DNA of 64,000 bases from Pseudomonas helleri (lineage in GTDB: Bacteria > Pseudomonadota > Gammaproteobacteria > Pseudomonadales > Pseudomonadaceae): contig NZ_JYLD01000002.1 in the NCBI RefSeq assembly GCF_001043025.1, positions 496,001-560,000 of the forward strand, in the 5' to 3' direction. The translations under genes were made by a program, and so were the position numbers. Within the stretch, counting starts at the first letter, position 1, and every line of letters begins with the position of its first letter. The notes beneath the pieces are model-generated. The model had not been told where the DNA came from, ran no database searches, and was given only the letters and a program-made list of their open reading frames with translations. Below are positions 31,684-41,011 of the stretch, one piece after another.

Positions 31684-31698
31684 TGGCCCGGCTCTTGC
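31684..31698 (+). promoter_or_regulatory. Sigma-54 promoter of eat-eutBC
   Basis: TGGCCC-GGCTC-TTGC, the same variant and spacing as at exaC, 50 bases before the eat ATG. This supports joint control of exaC and eat-eutBC by EatR. Confidence 0.72.
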
Positions 31699-31747
31699 TT
31701 TGTTCCCTGTCAAATTTTCCAAACTATAAAAGAACAGGTGATCTGAA

Positions 31748-33196
31748 ATGCCTAGCGAACCCAATGCGGCTCCCGCAGCAAATTCCTCTGTCGATTTTGA
31801 AAAAGTCGGCTCCGAATACTTTCAACAACGTGAACTGAAAAAAGGCGCTGCCGGCTGGGTCCTGCTGGTGGGCCTGGGCGTGGCGTACGTGATCTCCGGC
31901 GACTACGCCGGGTGGAACTTCGGCCTGGCCCAGGGCGGCTGGGGCGGGATGTTTATCGCCACCCTGCTGATGGCCACCATGTACTTGTGCATGTGCTTCT
32001 CGCTGGCCGAACTGTCATCGATGATCCCCACCGCAGGCGGCGGCTACGGCTTTGCCCGCAGTGCTTTCGGGCCGTGGGGCGGGTTTCTGACCGGCACCGC
32101 CATCCTCATTGAATACGCCATCGCCCCCGCCGCCATTGCGGTGTTTATCGGGGCGTATTGCGAGTCGCTGTTTGGCATCGGCGGCTGGATGATTTACCTG
32201 GCCTTCTACATCATTTTTATCGGCATCCACATCTTCGGCGTCGGTGAAGCGCTCAAGCTGATGTTCATCATCACCGCCGTGGCCGCCATTGCCCTGGGCG
32301 TGTTCCTGGTCGCGATGGTGCCGCACTTCAGCGTCGCCAACCTGCTGGACATCCCCGTCACCCAAGCCAAGGGCGCCAGTTCGTTCCTGCCGTTTGGTTA
32401 TGTTGGCGTGTGGGCGGCTATCCCCTATGCGATCTGGTTTTTCCTCGCGGTCGAAGGCGTGCCACTGGCCGCCGAAGAAACCAAAAACCCCAAGCGCGAC
32501 CTGCCCCGCGGCCTGATTGGCGCCATGCTGGTACTCGCCACCTTTGCCCTGTTGATCCTGTTCATCGGCCCCGGCGGCGCCGGTGCCCACCACTTGATGA
32601 CCTCGGGCAACCCACTGGTAGAAGCACTGAGCAAAGCCTATGGCGGCTCAACCTGGATGGGCAGCTTCGTCAACCTGGTCGGCCTGGCCGGTTTGATCGC
32701 CAGCTTCTTCTCGATCATTTACGCCTACTCGCGTCAGATCTTCGCCCTGTCCCGTGCAGGCTATTTGCCACGCAAGCTGTCTGAAACCAACAAGAGCAAA
32801 GCCCCGGTATTGGCGCTGATCATCCCCGGCATTATCGGCTTTGGCCTGTCCCTGACCGGTCAGGGTGACTTGCTGATTCTGGTGGCGGTGTTTGGCGCGA
32901 CCATCTCGTACGTGCTGATGATGGCTGCGCACATCACCCTGCGCATTCGTCGCCCCAAAATGGAGCGTCCTTATCGCACCCCGGGCGGTATTGTCACTTC
33001 AGGCACCGCTTTGGTGCTGGCCTGCGTGGCCGTGGTCGCCGGGTTCCTGGTGGATCCGCGCGTAGTGATTGGCGCTGCGGTGATCTATGGCGTATTAATT
33101 GCCTACTTTGCTTTTTACAGTCGACACCATTTGGTCGCCGGTACGCCGGAAGAGGAATTCGCAGCCATTCAACAGGCTGAGCAATCCTTGCACTAG
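31748..33196 (+). CDS. eat: Ethanolamine permease
   Basis: APC-superfamily transporter with 12 predicted helices, 482 residues. ISGDYAGWNFGLAQGGWGGMFIATLLMATMYLCMCFSLAE and PTAGGGYGFARSAFGPWGGFLTG are typical of the ethanolamine permease group. It stands directly before eutB and eutC, as in P. aeruginosa PA4023-PA4025. Imports ethanolamine as a carbon and nitrogen source. Confidence 0.95.
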   Translation: MPSEPNAAPAANSSVDFEKVGSEYFQQRELKKGAAGWVLLVGLGVAYVISGDYAGWNFGLAQGGWGGMFIATLLMATMYLCMCFSLAELSSMIPTAGGGYGFARSAFGPWGGFLTGTAILIEYAIAPAAIAVFIGAYCESLFGIGGWMIYLAFYIIFIGIHIFGVGEALKLMFIITAVAAIALGVFLVAMVPHFSVANLLDIPVTQAKGASSFLPFGYVGVWAAIPYAIWFFLAVEGVPLAAEETKNPKRDLPRGLIGAMLVLATFALLILFIGPGGAGAHHLMTSGNPLVEALSKAYGGSTWMGSFVNLVGLAGLIASFFSIIYAYSRQIFALSRAGYLPRKLSETNKSKAPVLALIIPGIIGFGLSLTGQGDLLILVAVFGATISYVLMMAAHITLRIRRPKMERPYRTPGGIVTSGTALVLACVAVVAGFLVDPRVVIGAAVIYGVLIAYFAFYSRHHLVAGTPEEEFAAIQQAEQSLH

Positions 33197-33248
33197 TCGC
33201 TGAGAAACCCGCCAGGCGCACCGCGTCTGGCGTTAAGGAGCACCTTGT

Positions 33249-34649
33249 ATGGCAACTTTTTCTCACGCGGTGGGGACACAGACCTACCGTTTTGACAGCC
33301 TCAAAGACGTCATGGCCAAAGCCAGCCCGGCCCGTTCCGGGGACTTTCTGGCCGGTGTTGCCGCGACCAATGATGGCGAACGCGTCGCGGCGCAAATGGC
33401 ATTGGCTGACATCCCGCTCTCGTACTTCCTGCAAGAAGTGCTGATCCCTTACGAGTCCGACGAAGTCACCCGGCTGATTATCGACAGCCATGATCGACAG
33501 GCTTTTGCCACGGTCAGCCATTTGACCGTGGGCGGCTTTCGTGACTGGCTGCTCAGTGACGCCGCCGATGAACACACGCTGCGCGCATTGGCCCCCGGGC
33601 TCACCCCGGAAATGGTCGCGGCCGTGTCGAAGATCATGCGCGTGCAGGATTTGATTCTAGTGGCGCAGAAGATCCGCGTGGTCACCCAGTTTCGCGGCAC
33701 CATGGGCTTGCGCGGGCGCTTGTCGACCCGACTGCAACCCAACCACCCCACCGACGACCCGGCCGGGATTGCCGCGAGCATTCTCGACGGCCTGCTGTAC
33801 GGCAATGGCGACGCGATGATCGGCATCAACCCGGCCACCGACAGCATCGCCTCAATCTGCGACCTGCTGAACATGCTCGACGCGATCATCCAGCGCTATG
33901 ACATCCCGACCCAGTCCTGCGTGCTGACCCACGTCACCACCTCCATTGAGGCGATCAACCGTGGCGTGCCGCTGGACCTGGTGTTTCAGTCGATTGCCGG
34001 CACCGAAGCGGCCAACGCCAGCTTCGGGATTAACCTGAATGTGCTGCAAGAAGGTTACGAAGCAGGTTTGAGCCTCAATCGCGGCACGTTGGGCAACAAC
34101 TTGATGTATTTCGAGACCGGGCAAGGCAGCGCGCTGTCGGCCAACGCGCATTTCGGCGTTGACCAGCAAACCTGCGAAACCCGCGCCTACGCCGTGGCCC
34201 GGCACTTCAAGCCGTTCTTGGTTAACACCGTGGTCGGCTTTATCGGCCCCGAGTACTTGTACAACGGCAAACAAATTATCCGCGCCGGGCTCGAAGACCA
34301 CTTTTGCGGCAAGTTGCTCGGCGTGCCGATGGGCTGTGATATTTGCTACACCAACCACGCCGAAGCCGATCAGGACGACATGGACAACCTGCTGACGCTG
34401 CTGGGCGTGGCCGGGATCAACTTCATCATGGGCATTCCGGGATCGGACGACATCATGCTCAACTATCAGACCACGTCCTTTCATGACGCACTCTACGCCC
34501 GAAAAACCTTGGGATTAAAGCCTGCGCCCGAGTTTGAACACTGGTTGAGCAAGATCGGAATTTTCACCCAGAACGATGGCCGGATTGAATTTGGTCATCA
34601 GTTGCCGCCTGCGTTCCGTCAGGCGCTGGCCCATTTGGGAGGGCGCTGA
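33249..34649 (+). CDS. eutB: Ethanolamine ammonia-lyase large subunit
   Basis: Adenosylcobalamin-dependent radical enzyme (alpha subunit, TIM barrel) that converts ethanolamine to acetaldehyde and ammonia. Family segments seen: [74 protein letters not shown] and [18 protein letters not shown]. 466 residues. TTAAGGAGCACC precedes the ATG. No eut microcompartment genes accompany it, so acetaldehyde is handled by free ExaC. Confidence 0.97.
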   Translation: MATFSHAVGTQTYRFDSLKDVMAKASPARSGDFLAGVAATNDGERVAAQMALADIPLSYFLQEVLIPYESDEVTRLIIDSHDRQAFATVSHLTVGGFRDWLLSDAADEHTLRALAPGLTPEMVAAVSKIMRVQDLILVAQKIRVVTQFRGTMGLRGRLSTRLQPNHPTDDPAGIAASILDGLLYGNGDAMIGINPATDSIASICDLLNMLDAIIQRYDIPTQSCVLTHVTTSIEAINRGVPLDLVFQSIAGTEAANASFGINLNVLQEGYEAGLSLNRGTLGNNLMYFETGQGSALSANAHFGVDQQTCETRAYAVARHFKPFLVNTVVGFIGPEYLYNGKQIIRAGLEDHFCGKLLGVPMGCDICYTNHAEADQDDMDNLLTLLGVAGINFIMGIPGSDDIMLNYQTTSFHDALYARKTLGLKPAPEFEHWLSKIGIFTQNDGRIEFGHQLPPAFRQALAHLGGR

Positions 34650-34651
34650 GC

Positions 34652-35452
34652 ATGGCCACCGACACCCTTAACCCGTGGCTCGAACTGCGCCGCCTGACCC
34701 CGGCACGTATTGCCCTTGGGCGCACCGGCACGAGCATGCCGACCCAGGCGCAACTGGACTTTCAATTTGCTCACGCCCAGGCGCGGGACGCGGTGCATTT
34801 GCCGTTTGATCATGCCGGGCTGAGCAGCCAATTTGCTGAACTGGGCCGTGACAGCCTGCTGGTGCACAGCGCCGCCAGTGATCGCCACAGCTACCTGCAA
34901 CGGCCTGATCTGGGGCGCAAACTCAATGACGCCTCGGCGCAACAGTTGCGCGACTACGCGCAGGCCAACACGGGCGGCTTCGATGTTGTTGTGGTAGTAG
35001 CCGACGGGTTGTCCGCGTTGGCGGTTCATCGTCACACCGTGCCTTTTTTAACGCGCATGCAAGAGCACTTCAGCACTGAAGGCTGGCGCCTGTCGCCGGT
35101 GGTGCTGGTTGAGCAAGGCCGGGTGGCCGTCGCCGACGAGATTGGCGAACTGCTGGGCGCCAAGATGGTGGTGATGCTGATTGGGGAACGCCCGGGCCTC
35201 AGCTCGCCGGACAGCCTCGGGCTGTACTTCACCTACGGGCCGAAGGTGGGTTTGACCGACGCGTACCGCAACTGCATCTCCAACGTCAGGCTTGAAGGCT
35301 TGAGTTACGGCATGGCCGCTCATCGGCTGGCGTACCTGATGCGCGAGGCCTGTCGGCGGCAGTTGTCGGGCGTCAACTTGAAGGACGAAGCCCAGGTACA
35401 GACCCTGGACGTGGCCGCGCCCAACGAAAACTTTCTGCTAAAAGACGCGTAA
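34652..35452 (+). CDS. eutC: Ethanolamine ammonia-lyase small subunit
   Basis: Beta subunit that completes the cobalamin-binding site. 266 residues, with [38 protein letters not shown] at the start and the [25 protein letters not shown] end. It starts two bases after the eutB stop, so it is translationally coupled. Confidence 0.97.
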   Translation: MATDTLNPWLELRRLTPARIALGRTGTSMPTQAQLDFQFAHAQARDAVHLPFDHAGLSSQFAELGRDSLLVHSAASDRHSYLQRPDLGRKLNDASAQQLRDYAQANTGGFDVVVVVADGLSALAVHRHTVPFLTRMQEHFSTEGWRLSPVVLVEQGRVAVADEIGELLGAKMVVMLIGERPGLSSPDSLGLYFTYGPKVGLTDAYRNCISNVRLEGLSYGMAAHRLAYLMREACRRQLSGVNLKDEAQVQTLDVAAPNENFLLKDA

Positions 35453-35469
35453 TCACGCGCAAAACCCTC

Positions 35470-35543
35470 TGTAGGAGCGAGCTTGCCTCGCGATCTTTTG
35501 ATCTTTAAAAAACAAAAGATCGCGAGGCAAGCTCGCTCCTACA
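35470..35543. repeat. REP-like inverted pair after eutC
   Basis: Forward and reverse TGTAGGAGCGAGCTTGCCTC units separated by an A/T-rich centre; arms match over about 28 bases. It lies 18 bases after the eutC stop and can form a terminator-like structure. Confidence 0.75.
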
Positions 35544-35718
35544 CGTTTGGTCAAGCACAACTAATACATGCTTCGCTACAAACTCAGGCAGCACAATTTG
35601 TCTCAATCCGTATAATCCCCCGGAACCAGAATGTACGAAAAAACTACATTCGTTGTAGTTAACTACCTACTCCCCCGCACAGACCTGCTGAGCCGGGTCA
35701 TCAAGACAGGTGCCTTAC

Positions 35719-36366
35719 ATGGATTTCAACCCTATCGACATTATCCTGCACCTCGATGTGTACCTGGACATGCTGGTAAGAAACTACGGTGTATGGATTT
35801 ACGCCATCCTGTTTCTGGTGATCTTTTGTGAAACCGGGCTGGTGGTCATGCCATTTTTGCCGGGTGATTCGTTGCTATTTATCGCCGGCGCCGTTGCCGC
35901 GGGCGGTGGCATGGACCCGGTATTGCTGGGCGCACTGTTAATGCTGGCGGCGATTCTGGGTGACAGTACCAACTACGTCATCGGACGAACGGCCGGGGAA
36001 CGCTTATTCAGCAACCCCGACTCGAAGATCTTCCGTCGTGACTACCTGCAAAAAACCCACGATTTCTATGAGCGTCATGGCGGCAAAACCGTGACCATGG
36101 CGCGCTTCCTGCCGATCTTCCGCACCTTCGCGCCGTTCGTGGCCGGTGTGGCCCGCATGTTCTACCCGCGCTTCTTCATGTTCAGCGTGTTCGGCACCAT
36201 CCTGTGGGTCGGCGGCCTGGTCACCCTGGGTTACTTCTTCGGTAACGTACCGTTCATCAAAACCAACCTGTCGCTGCTGGTGGTGGGCATCATCGTGCTG
36301 TCGTTGGTGCCAATGATTATTGGTGTAGTACGCAGCCGTTTCGGACGCAGCCCTTCCAAAGCCTGA
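35719..36366 (+). CDS. DedA family membrane protein
   Basis: VTT-domain inner-membrane protein of 215 residues, with FCETGLVVMPFLPGDSLLFIAG, GDSTNYVIGRTAGERLF and the signature ARFLPIFRTFAPFVAGVARMFYPRF. The DedA family is implicated in undecaprenyl phosphate and phospholipid flipping and in cation or antibiotic tolerance. The ATG at 35719 is chosen after ACAGG; a GTG at 35710 is in frame. Confidence 0.92.
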   Translation: MDFNPIDIILHLDVYLDMLVRNYGVWIYAILFLVIFCETGLVVMPFLPGDSLLFIAGAVAAGGGMDPVLLGALLMLAAILGDSTNYVIGRTAGERLFSNPDSKIFRRDYLQKTHDFYERHGGKTVTMARFLPIFRTFAPFVAGVARMFYPRFFMFSVFGTILWVGGLVTLGYFFGNVPFIKTNLSLLVVGIIVLSLVPMIIGVVRSRFGRSPSKA

Positions 36367-36379
36367 TCGGAGAACGGCA

Positions 36380-37192
36380 ATGTGGTCGCTGAGTGAATGG
36401 AGACGCCAGCGGATTCTGGCGCAGCACCCGGTGGCGGAGGACGTCTGGCATGACGTGCGCCAACACCTGAGTATTCTTGACGGGCTGGACGACGCGCAGG
36501 ACAAATGGCTGCGCGAAAGCAGCGTGTTGTTCCTCAAGCAAAAACACCTGACGCCCATGCCCGGCGTCGAGCTGACCGAAGAAGGCGAGCTGCTGCTCGC
36601 CGCCCAGGCGCAACTACCTTTACTCAACCTGGGCGATCTGGACTGGTATCAGGGCTTTCATGAAATCGTCCTGTACCCCGATGACTTCGTCAGCCCCCAG
36701 CGCCACCGCGATTCCAGCGGCGTAGAACACGTGTGGGAAGGCCATCACAGCGGTGAAGCCTGGCAGCACGGCGCGGTGATTCTGGCTTGGCCGGGCGTAC
36801 TGGCCAGTGGTCACTGGGAAGGTTACAACCTGGTCATTCACGAGCTGGCGCACAAGCTGGACATGCTCAACGGCGCCGCCAACGGCATGCCGCCGCTGCA
36901 CAGCAACATGCAAGTGACTGACTGGACGAAGGACATGCAGCAAGCCTTCGATCACCTCAACCACTATCTGGACCACCACAACCCGGACCACGCGCCCATC
37001 GATCCGTACGCCGCTGAAAACCCGGCCGAGTTTTTTGCCGTCACCAGCGAGTACTTCTTTAGCGCGCCCGACCTGCTGCACCATGTCTATCCGCTGGTGT
37101 ATAAGCAGCTCAGCCTGTTTTACCGGCAGGACACCCTGGCCCGCTTACGCACGCTACAGAGTGAACACCCTGATTACCGTGCACATCACTGA
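36380..37192 (+). CDS. mtfA: Zinc-dependent peptidase MtfA (M90)
   Basis: M90-family metallopeptidase. The zinc motif HELAH is at residues 154-158 and the third ligand region is AENPAEFFAVTSEYFF. 270 residues, matching MtfA, which in E. coli binds the Mlc repressor and so influences glucose PTS expression. It starts 13 bases after the DedA gene and is probably co-transcribed. Confidence 0.92.
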   Translation: MWSLSEWRRQRILAQHPVAEDVWHDVRQHLSILDGLDDAQDKWLRESSVLFLKQKHLTPMPGVELTEEGELLLAAQAQLPLLNLGDLDWYQGFHEIVLYPDDFVSPQRHRDSSGVEHVWEGHHSGEAWQHGAVILAWPGVLASGHWEGYNLVIHELAHKLDMLNGAANGMPPLHSNMQVTDWTKDMQQAFDHLNHYLDHHNPDHAPIDPYAAENPAEFFAVTSEYFFSAPDLLHHVYPLVYKQLSLFYRQDTLARLRTLQSEHPDYRAHH

Positions 37193-37204
37193 TACCGCCA
37201 GACG

Positions 37205-37263
37205 TGACGTGGTTGCAGGAATACGCCTATAATCGCCGCCACTTTTTGGCCACATCGGCCAAG
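37205..37263 (+). promoter_or_regulatory. ppa promoter and 5' hairpin
   Basis: Candidate sigma-70 promoter GTGACG (37205-37210), 18-base spacer, perfect TATAAT (37229-37234). A hairpin TTGGCC-ACATC-GGCCAA (37247-37263) lies in the leader before the ppa ribosome site GGGGG. Confidence 0.5.
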
Positions 37264-37294
37264 TAAACTGGCCTACACACGGGGGCACCGCCCA

Positions 37295-37822
37295 ATGAGC
37301 TACAGCAAGATTCCGGCTGGCAAAGACCTGCCGAATGACATCTACGTCGCCATCGAGATTCCGGCTAACCACGCGCCGATCAAATATGAAATCGACAAAG
37401 ACAGCGATTGCCTGTTCGTTGACCGCTTCATGGCGACCCCGATGTTCTACCCGGCCAACTACGGCTTCATCCCCAACACCCTGGCTGACGACGGTGACCC
37501 CCTCGACGTGCTGGTTGTGACCCCTTACCCGGTTGCTCCAGGTTCGGTTATCCGCGCGCGTCCAGTCGGCATTCTGCACATGACCGACGACGGCGGCGGC
37601 GATGCCAAAGTAGTAGCTGTGCCTCACGACAAGCTGTCCCAGCTGTACGTTGACGTGAAAGAGTACACCGACCTGCCACCGCTGCTGATCCAGCAGATCC
37701 AGCACTTCTTCGAGAACTACAAAGACCTCGAAAAAGGCAAGTGGGTAAAAATCGAAGGTTGGGGCGACGCAGAAGCTGCCCGCGCCGAGATCACCAAATC
37801 GGTTGCTGCCTACAAAGGCTAA
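37295..37822 (+). CDS. ppa: Inorganic pyrophosphatase
   Basis: Family I soluble pyrophosphatase that hydrolyses PPi and drives biosynthetic reactions. Signature [10 protein letters not shown] carries the metal-binding Asp residues; [13 protein letters not shown] precedes it. 175 residues, normal for gammaproteobacteria. It is followed by a strong intrinsic terminator. Confidence 0.97.
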   Translation: MSYSKIPAGKDLPNDIYVAIEIPANHAPIKYEIDKDSDCLFVDRFMATPMFYPANYGFIPNTLADDGDPLDVLVVTPYPVAPGSVIRARPVGILHMTDDGGGDAKVVAVPHDKLSQLYVDVKEYTDLPPLLIQQIQHFFENYKDLEKGKWVKIEGWGDAEAARAEITKSVAAYKG

Positions 37823-37862
37823 GTGCACACCGGCAGGCGTTTTCAGCCCGCCCGACGCACTC

Positions 37863-37890
37863 AAAAAACCCCGGCTCGCCGGGGTTTTTT
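37863..37890 (+). terminator. Intrinsic terminator of ppa
   Basis: A-run, CCCCGG stem with CTCG loop and CCGGGG, then six T; a symmetric, bidirectional terminator 41 bases after the ppa stop. Confidence 0.9.
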
Positions 37891-37992
37891 ATTGCCGTCT
37901 AAACACCCGCAACACAGCCCGTTCATCGGTTTTGCGCGATAACCGGCATACCGTAAGAAATCTCCTTTTAGCTCAGGGAAATGTCTCTTTTT

Positions 37993-38030
37993 CACCGTTT
38001 TTTTTGAACGTTTAGTTTATTTAAACGGTG
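37993..38030. promoter_or_regulatory. Operator of the S24 repressor gene
   Basis: CGTTTA-N7-TAAACG (38009-38027) is a perfect 19-bp palindrome of lambda-operator geometry. Overlapping it, CACCGTTT (37993-38000) pairs with AAACGGTG (38023-38030). It ends 27 bases before the repressor ATG, so autorepression is likely. Confidence 0.65.
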
Positions 38031-38056
38031 CTGTCTTCTCCGTAAACTCCGCATTC

Positions 38057-38812
38057 ATGAATACATCCGGTGATCGCCTCAGAACCCTCCTGCGGGAGTG
38101 TCATTTATCCGCTTCGGACTTCGCCGCCAATCGCCGCGTTACGCCGCAGCACGTCAACAACTGGTTCAAGCGTGGTATACCCATGGCCCGACTGGACGAA
38201 ATCGCCGAACTGTTGTGCGTTAACAGCCGTTGGCTGCGCACGGGTGAAGGCACCAAACATCCAGGAGCCCCCAGCATTAGTCCTACGGCACGCAACACCG
38301 CGCCCAAACAACCCGTGAGCACTCACCCCTACACCGTCTCAACCACCCCCCATGACATCGACGTCCCGTTCTACAACGAAGTGTTAAATGCCAGCGGCTC
38401 AAGCCAAACCCATGTGGCCCAGATCATGGACTGTCAAATCCGCCTGAGCGCGGCCATCCTGCAGGCCATGGACGTCGGCCACGACCAGGCCATCTGCGCG
38501 CCCATGCTCGGCAACAGCATGGCGCCACGCATAGAAGACGGCTCCACCCTGGCCATCGACAGCAGCCTGACCCACATCGTGGACGGCGAAATCTACGCCA
38601 TTGAGCATGACGGCATGCTGCGCATCAAATACGTCTACCGCCAGCCCAGCAATGGTTTACGCCTACGCAGCCACAACCACGAAGAGTTCCCGGACGAACT
38701 CTACGGTGCGGCGCAGATACAAGAACAACGCATACGCATATTGGGCTGGGTATTCTGGTGGTCCACCCTCAATAAACGTCGCCCGCCAGTCCCGTGCAAA
38801 CTGGCGGAATAG
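38057..38812 (+). CDS. CI/PrtR-like repressor with S24 peptidase domain
   Basis: The N-terminal helix-turn-helix (about residues 5-60: MNTSGDRLRTLLRECHLSAS, then TPQHVNNWFKRGIPMARLDEIAELL) is followed by a linker of about 50 residues and a LexA-type S24 domain. Its Ser lies in APMLGNSMAPRIEDGS and its Lys in MLRIKYVYR, so RecA-stimulated self-cleavage is possible. 251 residues. Phage repressors and PrtR have this layout, but no phage or pyocin genes are adjacent, so its targets are probably elsewhere. The last 20 codons sit inside a hairpin-rich stretch. Confidence 0.87.
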   Translation: MNTSGDRLRTLLRECHLSASDFAANRRVTPQHVNNWFKRGIPMARLDEIAELLCVNSRWLRTGEGTKHPGAPSISPTARNTAPKQPVSTHPYTVSTTPHDIDVPFYNEVLNASGSSQTHVAQIMDCQIRLSAAILQAMDVGHDQAICAPMLGNSMAPRIEDGSTLAIDSSLTHIVDGEIYAIEHDGMLRIKYVYRQPSNGLRLRSHNHEEFPDELYGAAQIQEQRIRILGWVFWWSTLNKRRPPVPCKLAE

Positions 38813-39060
38813 AGCCTTGGCGCGCGAACCAGCGAAGCCACAAGAGGAATTTGTGCTGGGAAATGTAACCGATTCCCAGTATGCTTCGCTCCACTCGCGC
38901 AACCCCTTGCTCAGGCAGGCCGGATTGCAGGGGCCGCCGCAAAAAGCGGCCATGCCCCACACCAGCCCAACGCGCTGGTCGCCCCGATTTGAAGGCGAGT
39001 ACGGTTTGCCAAAAACAAACCAAACCCGCCCCCGAGAAGCCGGCCACAAGCCGGCTTTTT
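38783..39060 (+). ncRNA. Hairpin-rich element ending in a terminator, possible RNA
   Basis: Successive stems: CCGCCAG/CTGGCGG (38783-38807), CTGGGAA/TTCCCAG (38856-38879), GCCGC/GCGGC (38933-38950), ACCAGC/GCTGGT (38961-38979), GGTTTG/CAAACC (39003-39021), and the terminator AAGCCGGC/GCCGGCTT with a T-run (39037-39060). It begins inside the repressor 3' end. No good coding frame explains it. It could be a 3'-UTR-derived or independent small RNA; I do not recognise a known family. Confidence 0.4.
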
Positions 39061-39219
39061 AATGTCTGAAATAAAAAGCTGCTACGGCCCAAAACTGTAG
39101 GAGCGAGCTTGCCTCGCGATCTTTTGACTTGCCTTTTCGCCCCCCAAATCCTTCCCTAATCCCCCCCCACTCATTACCCTGCACGCAGCCCCCCACTTGA
39201 TTCAGCCGGAATTGATTTG
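38813..39219. other. Intergenic region between S24 repressor and tetR
   Basis: 407 bases without a supported gene. It contains the hairpin-rich element, its terminator, one REP-like half unit (39096-39127) and a C-rich tract before the TetR gene. Confidence 0.5.
39096..39127. repeat. Single REP-like unit
   Basis: One forward TGTAGGAGCGAGCTTGCCTC unit with the GCGATCTTTTGA tail and no inverted partner. Confidence 0.65.
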
Positions 39220-39798
39220 ATGGAAAGTACACACCCGACCGTTGCCAAGGAGCGTTTGCTGGAGAGTGCCCGGCGGTTGTTTTGCCGTGAGGGCATTCAT
39301 GCCACGGGCGTTTCTCGTCTGCTCAGTGAGGCCAAGGTCGCGCGGCGTACGTTGTATGAGAGTTATGGCTCGAAGGAGAATCTGCTGCGCGCGGTGTTCG
39401 ATCGCGAGGCGGCGATGTGGTTTGGCTGGTTTGATCATTCGCTGCCCCAGCACACGGATGATCCGGAGCAGCGTCTGATTTTTCTGTTTGATCTGCTGGA
39501 GGCGTGGTTCGCCAGCGGGCGCTTTTTCGGCTGCCTGTTCACCAATGCGGTGGCGGAGCACGATAAGTCTTCGAGTTGGGTACGGGACTTGGCCCAGGAG
39601 CATTTTGATCGGGTGCATGCCCGCATCGAGGCGCTGGCCGTGGCCTCTGGCCTGCGTGATCCGGCGTGGATGGCGCAGCAGATTGCGCTGTTGATCGACG
39701 GTGCCATCGCCACCGCGATGGTCACGCGCAATGCGCAGAGTGCGCAGGTGGCGCGCTCGATTTTGTTGATCCTGCTGCGCGAGGCGAAAGCCGTCTAG
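39220..39798 (+). CDS. TetR family transcriptional regulator
   Basis: 192 residues with an N-terminal TetR helix-turn-helix (ERLLESARRLFCREGIHATG, then RTLYESYGSKENLLRAVF) and a ligand-binding C-terminal half. It precedes an ABC importer with OsmC and monooxygenase genes in the same direction, so it may control them (inference). The ATG at 39220 is used; TTG at 39217 is an alternative. Confidence 0.85.
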   Translation: MESTHPTVAKERLLESARRLFCREGIHATGVSRLLSEAKVARRTLYESYGSKENLLRAVFDREAAMWFGWFDHSLPQHTDDPEQRLIFLFDLLEAWFASGRFFGCLFTNAVAEHDKSSSWVRDLAQEHFDRVHARIEALAVASGLRDPAWMAQQIALLIDGAIATAMVTRNAQSAQVARSILLILLREAKAV

Positions 39799-39828
39799 AC
39801 CGAGCCTCTCGGCCTCACTTATTCCATA

Positions 39829-39861
39829 CAGAACTAAGCTAAGGCTAAAAAATTAGTTCTG
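39829..39861. promoter_or_regulatory. Inverted repeat upstream of ABC importer operon
   Basis: CAGAACTAA (39829-39837) and TTAGTTCTG (39853-39861) are perfect 9-base arms with a 15-base gap, 65 bases before the operon. A TATATT -10-like hexamer (39864-39869) follows directly. It may be an operator or a promoter-proximal hairpin. Confidence 0.5.
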
Positions 39862-39925
39862 CTTATATTGCAGATCTCACATACTTCGCACGCCTGCCGA
39901 GAACGATCGGTCTACCTGTTTTGGG

Positions 39926-41011
39926 ATGCGTGTGATGCGAGATTTTTTCCAGCGGTTGTTCTCCACTTCTGACGCCCGAGCGACGTCCGCACTCCAGCCC
40001 AATCTGAGTCGCCGCTCGTTCATGTGCGCCTGTGGCTGCGGCATGCTGGCCTTGAGCAGTGTGGGCACCGCGCTGTTGGCCGCCGCCAGTGAGGTCGAAG
40101 CCGCCACCGGCGGGCCGCTGTTGCGCGTCGGGCACATGCCCGCGGGCTGTGTCTCGCATTTGCTGCTGGCGAAATTGCGCGGCGACTTCGCTGCGGCAGG
40201 CATTCAGGTCGAATTGACCCAGTTCAACAGCCCAAGCGATGCGTTGCAGGCGTTGCTGGCCGGGCGTCTGGACTTGATGCACGGCCCCTGGACCATGACC
40301 GCAGCCGCCTATGCCAAAGGCACCCAAGACCTGCGCATCATCGGCGGCTCCGGGCAAGGCGGCATCGAACTGGTGGCACGCAACGGCTCGGTGGCCAGCC
40401 TTGACGAATTTATTGCCGCCGCAGGCAGCGGTTTGCGCGTCGGCACGCTGCGTCTGGACACCCTGGAGTTGGTGGGTTACGGCTCGATGGCGCGCCACGG
40501 CAAGTCCTATAACGATTACCAAATGACCTTTTTCCCAAGCATGGCCGGCATGGGCGAAGCCATCGCCAACGGCCGTCTGGACGTCTGCACCCTGGCCCAG
40601 CCCTATGCGCAGAACGTCGTCAGCACCACCGGCGCGCGCTATTTGAGCGACTCCAATGCGGTGTGGGGCCCGGAAGCCGCCGACTGCGTGATCACCACCC
40701 AAGTACGGACCAGCGAAGAACAAGGGCCGCTGCTCACGCGCTATCTGGAGCTGCTGCAAGCTTCGGCGAACGCAATGAAAGCCGACTTCGACGGCGCTGT
40801 GCAGCAGTTGCAGCCGGTGTACGGGGTGTCCAATGACGTGCTCAAAGTGGCCCTGGCGCGCCAGTCGCCCAACCCGGTCATCAGCCCGGTGGGCGTGGCA
40901 GGCCTCAAGCGCGGCGCGGGGTATCTGGTTGAGTTGGGCTACTTCACCGACAACCCGATCGACGCGGTACTCGACCTTCGCCATCAACCGGCCGCTCAGG
41001 TGACGGGATGA
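39926..41011 (+). CDS. Tat-exported ABC substrate-binding protein (SsuA/TauA-like)
   Basis: Periplasmic binding protein of the nitrate/sulfonate/taurine type (NMT1/SsuA fold), 361 residues. A twin-arginine signal SRRSF with a Cys-rich segment (CACGCGML) suggests folding in the cytoplasm and Tat export. The mature part has LLRVGHMPAGCVSHLLLAK and LLAGRLDLMHGPWTM. First gene of the importer operon. Unlike the peptide-binding protein at 50-52 kb, it is not poor in Met or Cys. Substrate unknown; two start codons (39926, 39935) are possible. Confidence 0.85.
   Translation: MRVMRDFFQRLFSTSDARATSALQPNLSRRSFMCACGCGMLALSSVGTALLAAASEVEAATGGPLLRVGHMPAGCVSHLLLAKLRGDFAAAGIQVELTQFNSPSDALQALLAGRLDLMHGPWTMTAAAYAKGTQDLRIIGGSGQGGIELVARNGSVASLDEFIAAAGSGLRVGTLRLDTLELVGYGSMARHGKSYNDYQMTFFPSMAGMGEAIANGRLDVCTLAQPYAQNVVSTTGARYLSDSNAVWGPEAADCVITTQVRTSEEQGPLLTRYLELLQASANAMKADFDGAVQQLQPVYGVSNDVLKVALARQSPNPVISPVGVAGLKRGAGYLVELGYFTDNPIDAVLDLRHQPAAQVTG

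Noticed and set aside
33197-33248. Cobalamin riboswitch before eutB
   Set aside because: The gap is only 52 bases and shows no B12-box; regulation is explained by the sigma-54 promoter before eat.
38057-38812. Prophage or tailocin locus around the S24 repressor
   Set aside because: No phage structural, lysis or integrase genes occur on either side.
38769-39092. Minus-strand frame of 107 codons over the S24 gene end and the hairpin stretch
   Set aside because: It overlaps the repressor 3' end and the terminator, has no good ribosome site and low-complexity content; a structured RNA explains the region better.
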